The notes below the pieces were generated by a model, which worked only from the letters and a program-made list of their open reading frames with translations, had not been told where the DNA came from and did no database searches. This document shows positions 1 to 5,334 of a DNA stretch of 7,663 nt, one piece after another (positions within the stretch are counted from its first letter, which is position 1; every line of letters begins with the position of its first letter). Both the position numbers and the translations under genes were made by a program. Where the stretch lies: positions 1-7,663 of the forward strand of contig JAUPUR010000056.1 in NCBI GenBank assembly GCA_030917445.1. Reading direction: 5' to 3'. Source of the DNA: Patescibacteria group bacterium (lineage in GTDB: Bacteria > Patescibacteriota > Microgenomatia > Levybacterales > UBA12049).

Positions 1-797
1 CAAGTCTTGCATTCATCCCTAGTCTCAATGCAGACTTTGGTACATTCAACAATGGACTTATGGCATTTGGACCAACAAGTCTTTCTGATGTTTCTGTTGC
101 AGGACAATTCTCAGTAGATGGTTCAATGATCCTTGCTGATAACAGTATCAATGTTCTTGGAGCAGATCTTCAAATCCAACCACTCAGACAAGGAAATATC
201 GCATTCATGGGTGGTCTCGTATCAATTGATACTTCAGGAAATTTCGCAGTTTCAGGAAATGCGACCTTTGCACAAAATGTTGCAGTCAATGGTGTCCTTT
301 CAGCTCGAATTATTAGTCCAGTTCCACAAGAAGATCTTATCATTCAACTTCCAGGATTTGATAACAATAGTACTCTTGCAGTCGATCGCCCTGGCATTGT
401 CGTTAAAAATGCTTCAGGAAGTGGCGTTCTCAAAATCACAGATCTTGGCGATGTGATTGCAAGTGGTGCAGGTAAGTTCAGCAAACTTGCATCTGAAAAT
501 CTCCAAATCGTCAGAGGCGCACAAGCAGATACATCACTTACTGAAACAATTGCGTCTTCATCAGCAGGTACAGCAACAATCAAAGCAGGCCAGCTTGAAA
601 GGACTATCTATAGCACATATGTTTCCGAAGATTCACTTATCTATATCACTCCTGTAACAGATACTACAGGTGCAGTTCCATTTGTTGCTCGCCAAACAGC
701 TGAGAACGTAGAAGAAAATGAAGATGGATCATTCACCATTCGTATTCCACAGGTTAGAGCTACAGATATTAAAGTGAACTGGTGGATAATTAATTAA
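1..797 (+). CDS. C-terminal part of a repetitive beta-structured surface protein (5' end outside window)
   Basis: The frame is open from the left edge (first full codon at position 3) and ends at TAA 795-797, giving about 264 visible residues; the ATG at 60 is an internal methionine. The sequence is rich in Gly, Ser, Asn, Val and Ala and has short repeated strands of the type SGNFAVSGNATF and VAVNGVLSAR, as in beta-solenoid or tail-fibre-like adhesins. There are no cysteines and no hydrophobic membrane segment in the visible part. The last 70 residues look like a separate globular module with SLIYITP and a final DIKVNWWIIN. From memory, similar NWW(I)(V)N tails end many large secreted proteins of Microgenomates-type bacteria. 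Surface attachment or fibre formation is inferred; no catalytic motif is seen. The RAYT gene begins 16 bases downstream. Confidence 0.75.
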   Translation, partial: SLAFIPSLNADFGTFNNGLMAFGPTSLSDVSVAGQFSVDGSMILADNSINVLGADLQIQPLRQGNIAFMGGLVSIDTSGNFAVSGNATFAQNVAVNGVLSARIISPVPQEDLIIQLPGFDNNSTLAVDRPGIVVKNASGSGVLKITDLGDVIASGAGKFSKLASENLQIVRGAQADTSLTETIASSSAGTATIKAGQLERTIYSTYVSEDSLIYITPVTDTTGAVPFVARQTAENVEENEDGSFTIRIPQVRATDIKVNWWIIN

Positions 798-801
798 AGG
801 G

Positions 802-807
802 TATAAT
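802..807 (+). promoter_or_regulatory. possible -10 box (TATAAT) placed for a leaderless RAYT mRNA
   Basis: A perfect TATAAT begins exactly 12 bases before the ATG at 814, so a transcript would start at or next to that ATG. No convincing -35 box lies 16-18 bases upstream, and the AT-rich gap makes a chance match possible. AAAGGG at 796-801 could instead act as a weak, distant ribosome binding site on a transcript running through from the surface-protein gene. Confidence 0.35.
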
Positions 808-813
808 AAACAG

Positions 814-1461
814 ATGCCAAGTAAATTCATCAAACGAGATTTTGTTAAAAATGGTTTCTATCATATATATAATAGTAGTCATGAAGGCACACTGCTTTTT
901 AAAAACGATGAGGACTTCTCCCTTTTCATTTACTACTTAACAATCTACCTTACTCCACTTGAAATATTACACAAAAAATTACCAGAGCTCCCGGTCAGGT
1001 ATTATCACAAAAATCTGGCCAACGATATTACACTTTTTTCATATACGCTACTGCCTGATCACTTTCATTTACTTGTCAGTATACAAAATGAAAAATCACT
1101 ACCCCTACTTATGAAACAACTTGCCAATGCTTATATGCAGTACGTCTCAACTGTTTACAAACCAAAAAGCTCTCTTTTTTCTGGAAGATACAAGGCAACT
1201 CAAATTACTGATAAGAAAAATCTTTCTCATCTTGCACGACATTTTCATATGGAACCAGTTATCACTCAGAATAAATCACTTGAGTATCCATGGTCGAGCT
1301 ATCAAGAATACACTGGTCTTTCACAGAGGAATTTATGTAGTACAGATATCATTCTCAAAGATTTTCCATCCATCTATGCGTTCAAAAAGTTTCATGAAAA
1401 AAAAGCATACCAAAAATCACTTGAAAAAATCAAAGAAATTCTTATAGAAGACATATTTTAA
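814..1461 (+). CDS. REP-associated tyrosine transposase (RAYT), IS200/Y1 HUH family
   Basis: A 215-residue protein with the full layout of a Y1 transposase. The HUH metal-binding pair is H83 and H85 in PDHFHLLV. The candidate catalytic tyrosine is Y107 (Y110 is the alternative) in LANAYMQY. The family's RYK strand is at 125-127 (SLFSGRYKAT), the HFHMEPV segment at 143-149 matches the usual YIHxNPV, and PWSSYQEY at 159-166 is the typical WSSY motif. Length fits the RAYT branch, whose members are usually single-copy domesticated genes that nick and rejoin single-stranded DNA at REP palindromes. No accessory tnpB follows. A palindromic repeat pair just downstream (1477-1547) is a natural candidate target. 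The ORF is intact with conserved catalytic residues, so it is probably active. It is rich in TTA, ATA and AAA codons, unlike the flanking genes, which may mark transfer. Confidence 0.9.
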   Translation: MPSKFIKRDFVKNGFYHIYNSSHEGTLLFKNDEDFSLFIYYLTIYLTPLEILHKKLPELPVRYYHKNLANDITLFSYTLLPDHFHLLVSIQNEKSLPLLMKQLANAYMQYVSTVYKPKSSLFSGRYKATQITDKKNLSHLARHFHMEPVITQNKSLEYPWSSYQEYTGLSQRNLCSTDIILKDFPSIYAFKKFHEKKAYQKSLEKIKEILIEDIF

Positions 1462-1476
1462 TGATTGAGCTCAATT

Positions 1477-1547
1477 TGGGGTTGAACCCTAACATTTCTT
1501 ACAATTACATTTTTTTAGGATAGTCATTGAATAAGGGTTGAACCCCA
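1477..1547. repeat. REPIN-like inverted pair of GGGTTGAACCC palindromes
   Basis: GGGTTGAACCC occurs at 1479-1489 and 1535-1545. Each copy is itself a palindrome around a central G. With flanks, 1477-1490 (TGGGGTTGAACCCT) pairs with 1534-1547 (AGGGTTGAACCCCA) over 13 of 14 positions, leaving a 43-base loop. Two inverted REP palindromes with a spacer form the standard REPIN arrangement mobilised by RAYT proteins, and the RAYT gene ends 16 bases upstream. Both copies are also followed by an ACATT stretch, so they share a direct-repeat component. No further copy was found in the window, so multi-copy status is unknown. Confidence 0.55.
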
Positions 1548-1559
1548 CATTCTCTCCCA

Positions 1560-1589
1560 TTGACAGAACTCTTTTTTCTCTGTTAGGCT
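1560..1589 (+). promoter_or_regulatory. candidate promoter (TTGACA, 18 bp, TAGGCT with TG extension) for the TPR membrane protein
   Basis: A perfect -35 TTGACA at 1560-1565 is followed after 18 bases by TAGGCT at 1584-1589, preceded by TGT, which forms an extended -10. The -10 box matches consensus only moderately. Transcription from here would give a leader of about 48 bases before the ATG at 1644. TGACAGA (1561-1567) and TCTGTTA (1579-1585) form a dyad inside the promoter that could be an operator. Confidence 0.4.
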
Positions 1590-1606
1590 AGATACAGACT
1601 CAAGTG

Positions 1607-1637
1607 TTGGCAGGAGCACAAAAGTCATTAATATAAG
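1607..1637 (+). promoter_or_regulatory. candidate promoter giving a leaderless mRNA for the TPR membrane protein
   Basis: TTGGCA at 1607-1612 matches the -35 consensus in five of six positions. Overlapping -10-like boxes TAATAT (1629-1634) and TATAAG (1632-1637) follow at spacings of 16 and 19. The expected transcription start is about 1641-1644, at or beside the ATG. This would explain why no SD sequence precedes that start codon. Confidence 0.4.
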
Positions 1638-1643
1638 TAGTAT

Positions 1644-3794
1644 ATGAATAACACACGTAAAGAACTCTTGTCTTATCTTGACAATCTTGCACTCTTTCTC
1701 CTGAGTGTTTCATTTTTTGCATTCCCCCTTCTCTACACAACACTTACTACAGATGCATTTACGCTTCCAAAACAAATGCTACTTGTCGGAATCACAGGAA
1801 TCGCTGTCCTTGTACTTGGTATTCGAATGATAGTTGAAGGCAAAGTAAGACTGAGAACGACACCTTTTGATCTTCCCGTTTTTCTCTTTCTAACTTCTGT
1901 TATTCTTTCATCTATTTTTGCAGTCAATAGATTTGACTCACTTATTGCATCTGTTCCATTTATCTTTGTTGGACTTCTCTACTTTGTCATAACAAATGTG
2001 GTCAGAAATGAAAAAGCTATAGTTTTCAGTGTTGCTGCACTTGTCCTTGGTACAACTGTTGCAAATATTCTTTCTCTCTTATCATTCTTCAAAATCTATA
2101 TTCTTCCTTTTAGTTATGCAAAAGTTCAAACATTCTCTACTTTTGGTACAATTTTTGATCAGGCAATTTTCACTGCTCTTGTGCTCCCTATTGCTGGTTA
2201 TCTTGCATGGCCTGTTCTTCGCCCAATCTTAAGCACAAAAAAGGCTAATGATGTTTTTGCAAAAGCTGGATCAAAAGTAACTGGACTGAATGTCTTTTTC
2301 ACAGTCACATTTGCAGTTCTTGTTGTAGGACTTCTGATAAGTGTCTATATGCTCGTTACACTTCAAAAGCCATTTATTCTCCCTTTTGTAACAGGATTTC
2401 AGACTGCTTTAGCTGCAATCTCTCAAGATGCAGGACGAATGCTACAAGGCTTTCTTTTCGGCTCTGGGTATGGAACATATGTCACGGACTTTACTCGATT
2501 CAAACAAGCAGCATTCAATGGAAATGAATCACTCTGGTCATTCACCTTCTTCAGATCAAGTAGTTACGTCCTTGAAATACTCGCAACTGTTGGAGTTGCA
2601 GGATTTGCATCATTCCTTTTCCTAGTCTTTAGAGTTATTAGAGAAAAATCATTCTTCCTTCCACTTATTTTGGCGCTCGTTGTTGCTTTCATATTACCAT
2701 TCTCTTTTTCACTCCAAGCGCTTCTCTTTATTATCCTTGGAATCTTTGCAAGTCTTCGAGCACTTCATGCTCCAAGTAGATTTTCAGATCTTGAATTTTA
2801 TTTCGTCGCTCTCAAACACGGCCTTATTCTTGCACAACCAGAAGGTGAAAGAGCGCCTCATGATCGAGTCAACACACGATATGGACATATCCTTCCTTTC
2901 GCAGTCACTTTCATTGTTATACTTATGATTGGTGTCGTTGAGTTCTTTGTAGTCCAATACGCTGTCTCAAATGTAACATTTCAAAAATCATACTCGTACA
3001 TTCAAAAAAATGATGCACGAAACGCCCTTATTACGCAAGCTGATGCAATTCAAAGATTTCAATATGAAGATCTCTACCAACTTGAATTCTCTCAACTCAA
3101 CCTCCGAGTTGCAAATGCACTGGCTAGTAGCACCCCTGAAGGAGCATCCCCTAGTGCAGAAGTACAACAAGGAATTGTAGAATCTATTCAAAGATCTATT
3201 AATGCGGGAAGAAATGCAGTCTCACTCTCCCCTCAGTCAGCTCTTAACTGGAACAATCTCTCATCTATATATAGAGCACTCATTGGATTTGGACAAAATG
3301 CTGAACAATTTGCAGTCCTTACCAATCAGCAAGCTGTAACACTTGATCCGAGTAACCCACAGCAATATATCGCACTTGGAGGAATTTACTATCAACTCGG
3401 TATGTGGGATGATGCTATTCGCCAGTTCCAACTTGCTGCAAGCTTGAAAGAAGACTATGCAAATGCATACTACAATTTAGGACACGCTCTTGAAAACAAA
3501 GGAGATCTTCAAAATGCACTTCAAGCATATCAGGCAGTAGCACAACTTGTGTCTGATAACCCTGAAAACAGTAAAACCATCAAAGCAGAAATTGACGCTC
3601 TTCAGAAGAAGATAGAATCCGGCCAAGCATCTCAAGCGAATGCACAGGGTCAAACAGAAGGTGGACTTGAGGTAGATCAACCTGATAATCAACTTCCAGA
3701 ACTTGAAGATAAAGTCGAGGTACCTGCACCTCCAACAACACGAGTAACACCTACTGAAGCACCAGAAGTTTCACCAACTCCTGCAGACAACTAA
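1644..3794 (+). CDS. polytopic membrane protein, O-antigen ligase/polymerase-like, with C-terminal TPR repeats
   Basis: A 716-residue protein. About 10-11 hydrophobic helices fall near residues 14-32, 44-62, 77-95, 100-118, 125-149, 172-190, 216-240, 307-329, 337-352, 355-372 and 417-438. The large loop at 241-306 with FGSGYGTY, followed by SSYVLEILATVGVAG, resembles the conserved loop of the Wzy/WaaL superfamily, which joins or polymerises lipid-linked glycans at the outer face of the membrane. The histidine usual in that loop is not evident. After the last helix come about 100 helical residues and then tetratricopeptide units near 536-569, 573-606 and 607-640, each close to 34 residues with the ALGxIYYxLG and AYYNLGxAL signatures. 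The tail from 660 on is Gln-, Pro- and Thr-rich and probably disordered. In-frame stops at 1638 and 1629 exclude an earlier start; there is no SD. Glycan transfer is inferred; a scaffolding role is possible. Confidence 0.75.
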   Translation: MNNTRKELLSYLDNLALFLLSVSFFAFPLLYTTLTTDAFTLPKQMLLVGITGIAVLVLGIRMIVEGKVRLRTTPFDLPVFLFLTSVILSSIFAVNRFDSLIASVPFIFVGLLYFVITNVVRNEKAIVFSVAALVLGTTVANILSLLSFFKIYILPFSYAKVQTFSTFGTIFDQAIFTALVLPIAGYLAWPVLRPILSTKKANDVFAKAGSKVTGLNVFFTVTFAVLVVGLLISVYMLVTLQKPFILPFVTGFQTALAAISQDAGRMLQGFLFGSGYGTYVTDFTRFKQAAFNGNESLWSFTFFRSSSYVLEILATVGVAGFASFLFLVFRVIREKSFFLPLILALVVAFILPFSFSLQALLFIILGIFASLRALHAPSRFSDLEFYFVALKHGLILAQPEGERAPHDRVNTRYGHILPFAVTFIVILMIGVVEFFVVQYAVSNVTFQKSYSYIQKNDARNALITQADAIQRFQYEDLYQLEFSQLNLRVANALASSTPEGASPSAEVQQGIVESIQRSINAGRNAVSLSPQSALNWNNLSSIYRALIGFGQNAEQFAVLTNQQAVTLDPSNPQQYIALGGIYYQLGMWDDAIRQFQLAASLKEDYANAYYNLGHALENKGDLQNALQAYQAVAQLVSDNPENSKTIKAEIDALQKKIESGQASQANAQGQTEGGLEVDQPDNQLPELEDKVEVPAPPTTRVTPTEAPEVSPTPADN

Positions 3795-3814
3795 TCCCAA
3801 CAAATTCAACCCAC

Positions 3815-3857
3815 AAAAAAACCAGCCGTTATGAAATTCATTTCGACTGGTTTTTTG
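3815..3857. terminator. bidirectional intrinsic terminator between converging genes
   Basis: An A tract and ACCAGCCG (3815-3828) pair with CGACTGG and a T tract (3844-3856), with one C-A mismatch inside the stem and a loop of about 15 bases. The T run on the plus strand ends the TPR-protein transcript. The same sequence read on the minus strand also gives a stem with a U tract and lies just after the zinc-ribbon stop at 3867-3869. Confidence 0.85.
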
Positions 3858-3866
3858 TTTGTGTCC

Positions 3867-4199
3867 TTATTCTCTATTTGAGAAAGACTCAGGTCTATCA
3901 GACTGTTTTTGTTTTTGGAAACAGTCACGACAAAGTACTGGTCGACCTTCTCTTGGTTCAAATGGAACTGTATCCATTTTGCCACATTCGGAACAAGTAA
4001 TCTCAAATGATGGGCGAGGGCCAGAATGATGTCTATCATTTCCTCCTCCACCTCTCATCTCAGTTTTTTTCTTTGCTCGGCACTGTGGACAACGAGTTGG
4101 TTGATTTGTAAAACCTCTTGATTGATAAAACTCTTGTTCACCTACTGTAAAAGTAAATGGAGCTCCGCAATCTTTACATGTTAATTGTTGATCTTGCAC
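3867..4199 (-). CDS. small double zinc-ribbon protein (CxxC-x25-CxxC plus CxxC-x17-CxxC)
   Basis: A 110-residue soluble protein with two four-cysteine zinc sites. The first uses C8, C11, C37 and C40 and resembles the 'probable zinc-ribbon' (zf-trcl type) domain, including TCKDCGAPF, GEQEFY and RCPQCR. The second uses C69, C72, C90 and C93 with exactly 17 residues between the pairs, the CxxC-x17-CxxC domain. A basic Gly- and His-containing linker (41-62) separates them and the tail is charged. Such proteins are common in candidate-phylum and Chloroflexi-like genomes, and their function is not established; nucleic-acid binding is a guess from the basic linker and ribbon fold. The start is GTG at 4199: an in-frame TAA lies directly upstream and a perfect SD sits at a workable distance. 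It has its own promoter and a structured leader, and ends at the shared terminator. Confidence 0.85.
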   Translation of the reverse strand: MQDQQLTCKDCGAPFTFTVGEQEFYQSRGFTNQPTRCPQCRAKKKTEMRGGGGNDRHHSGPRPSFEITCSECGKMDTVPFEPREGRPVLCRDCFQKQKQSDRPESFSNRE

Positions 4200-4298
4200 T
4201 TAGGAATTCACCTCCTTACTTCCTGGATTTTCCTAAGTGACTGAGGATAAACCTGAGGCTTAGAATATCTGGGACACTGTTATACAATAAATATAACA
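4197..4298 (-). promoter_or_regulatory. structured 5' leader of the zinc-ribbon mRNA with a start-codon hairpin and a competing arm
   Basis: The leader has three parts when read on the minus strand. A 5' hairpin comes first: TGTTATA (4298-4292), a 7-base loop, TATAACA (4284-4278). Next is TTCTAAG (4265-4259), which can pair with CTTAGGA (4237-4231) over seven positions including one G-U. Last, CACTTAGGAA (4239-4230) pairs perfectly over 10 bp with TTCCTAAGTG (4206-4197), whose last three bases are the GTG start codon, with the SD in the loop. The two longer pairings share the CTTAGGA arm and exclude each other, so the leader could switch between start-blocked and start-open states. The ligand, protein or temperature trigger is unknown. 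No known riboswitch class is recognised. Confidence 0.6.
4208..4218 (-). promoter_or_regulatory. perfect Shine-Dalgarno sequence of the zinc-ribbon gene, placed in a hairpin loop
   Basis: On the minus strand the sequence reads TAAGGAGGTGA, complementary over 11 bases to the standard 16S rRNA 3' end, with 8 bases between it and the GTG at 4199. It supports that non-ATG start. It lies within the 23-base loop (4207-4229) of the start-codon hairpin. The other starts in the window have weak or no such site. Confidence 0.85.
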
Positions 4299-4303
4299 AC
4301 TGT

Positions 4304-4312
4304 ATTATATCA
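4304..4312 (-). promoter_or_regulatory. extended -10 promoter (TGATATAAT) of the zinc-ribbon gene
   Basis: The minus strand reads TGATATAAT, a perfect -10 with the TGn extension. No good -35 is seen at 16-18 bases upstream, which extended -10 promoters often do not need. The predicted start near 4297 coincides with the base of the 7-bp hairpin at the 5' end of the leader. The box sits 28 bases past the serine-hydrolase stop, so the gene can be expressed separately from the cell-wall genes. Confidence 0.6.
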
Positions 4313-4339
4313 CATCTGTAAATTCTGCATATATTATTA

Positions 4340-5296
4340 TTACTGAGTGCTAATATCCCTATAAATGATGGCTGAGATATCACGAATTGCCCCTGTTAGT
4401 TCATCTAAATCATCTCCTCGAGTCATAATACACAGAAGAAGCGGATTGTCTTCTATGTACACTATCCCACAATCATGGAGTTGAATCTTATCATTCACCA
4501 CTCTTTCTCCAAATTTATGAGAAACAGCAGTACTACTTGGAATTCCCGCTCGAATACCATCCTTGTACTCAATATCAGTAAGTGTTTGAAGTATTTTTTC
4601 GGATGATTCAGGTTCAAGATAGGAAGAGTTATATAGTATTCTAAAAAAACTTGCATACTGCCGAACACTCATGAAATCATTGATCCCCTGTGATCCAGGA
4701 ATTGTCACTCCAAGTGCTTTATAGACTTCGTCTTGTAAATCCAAAGACATTTGCTGTGACAAAATAGCCATCGCATTATTATCAGAATAAAGCATCATTG
4801 CATCGATTAATTGATCGTAGGTATACTCTTCACCTATTTTAAGATACTTGCTAGATTTTATAGACTCCCACGAATTGTAATCTTTTTCCACAACAAGTTT
4901 TGCTTTTGTATTGAGATACCCAGGCTGTCTCTCAGCTTGTTTGTAGTATGCAATCATAATGGGAAGCTTGAGAAGACTTGCGGGAGAAAATTCTTCTTCG
5001 TCATTTATGCCAATATACGGTCCATTGTTCAGATCACGAAGATAAATTGAAGCTTCTTCAATAGCTCCTCGTGATTTTAAGTTGTCAATTACATCCTCGA
5101 GTACTACTCGTATTTCTCCGAAAGAATTTTGAGGATTAAATCCAACTTCGCACTCAAGGAGTGGATTGATATAACGATACCCCCCCTGTCTTACCTGTTT
5201 CGAACTAAACTCAGCACGTTTTAAAAAAAGTTGTGAAGAGAGAATTCCAGCTCCCAAACCAAAAATAAAAATCAATGAGAAGACAAGTAGTCGCAC
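4340..5296 (-). CDS. membrane-anchored class-A-beta-lactamase-like serine hydrolase (DD-peptidase type)
   Basis: A 318-residue protein starting with an uncleaved-looking signal anchor (residues 3-25), so the catalytic domain is probably extracytoplasmic. The three signature motifs of penicillin-recognising serine enzymes are in order and at normal spacing: SLLK at 107-110 (nucleophile S107, general base K110), SDN at 171-173, and HKFG at 260-263 in place of KTG. The ExxLN motif of the omega loop, which carries the deacylating glutamate of true class A beta-lactamases, is not seen, and the segment between SDN and FMSVRQYASFF is short. A peptidoglycan carboxypeptidase or related role is therefore more likely than antibiotic hydrolysis. 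The GTG start at 5296 is the first possible, after an in-frame TAA; only a weak AAGAG precedes it. It lies 38 bases after the M23 peptidase gene and is probably cotranscribed with it. Confidence 0.85.
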   Translation of the reverse strand: MRLLVFSLIFIFGLGAGILSSQLFLKRAEFSSKQVRQGGYRYINPLLECEVGFNPQNSFGEIRVVLEDVIDNLKSRGAIEEASIYLRDLNNGPYIGINDEEEFSPASLLKLPIMIAYYKQAERQPGYLNTKAKLVVEKDYNSWESIKSSKYLKIGEEYTYDQLIDAMMLYSDNNAMAILSQQMSLDLQDEVYKALGVTIPGSQGINDFMSVRQYASFFRILYNSSYLEPESSEKILQTLTDIEYKDGIRAGIPSSTAVSHKFGERVVNDKIQLHDCGIVYIEDNPLLLCIMTRGDDLDELTGAIRDISAIIYRDISTQ

Positions 5297-5334
5297 TGTT
5301 TGATTATTCTCTTTTGCTTAGAGGATTTCAAGTA

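Noticed and set aside
133..456. 107-residue plus-strand frame inside the surface-protein gene
   Set aside because: It overlaps a clearly coding frame, has no domain features and a biased composition typical of an out-of-frame reading.
814..1461. Complete IS200/IS605 insertion sequence
   Set aside because: No matching left-end hairpin is seen in the 16-base upstream gap and there is no tnpB; a stand-alone RAYT is the simpler reading.
1477..1547. CRISPR-like repeat pair
   Set aside because: Only two short palindromic copies as an inverted pair with one spacer and no cas gene; REPIN beside a RAYT fits better.
1561..1585. Hairpin as a terminator of the RAYT gene
   Set aside because: The T run is in the loop, not after the stem, and the arms coincide with promoter boxes.
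3806..4051. 81-residue minus-strand frame overlapping the zinc-ribbon gene and terminator
   Set aside because: It runs through the terminator hairpin and the cysteine-conserved gene in another frame, with no recognisable motif.
4340..5296. Functional antibiotic-resistance beta-lactamase
   Set aside because: The omega-loop ExxLN motif is missing and the genomic context is cell-wall metabolism.
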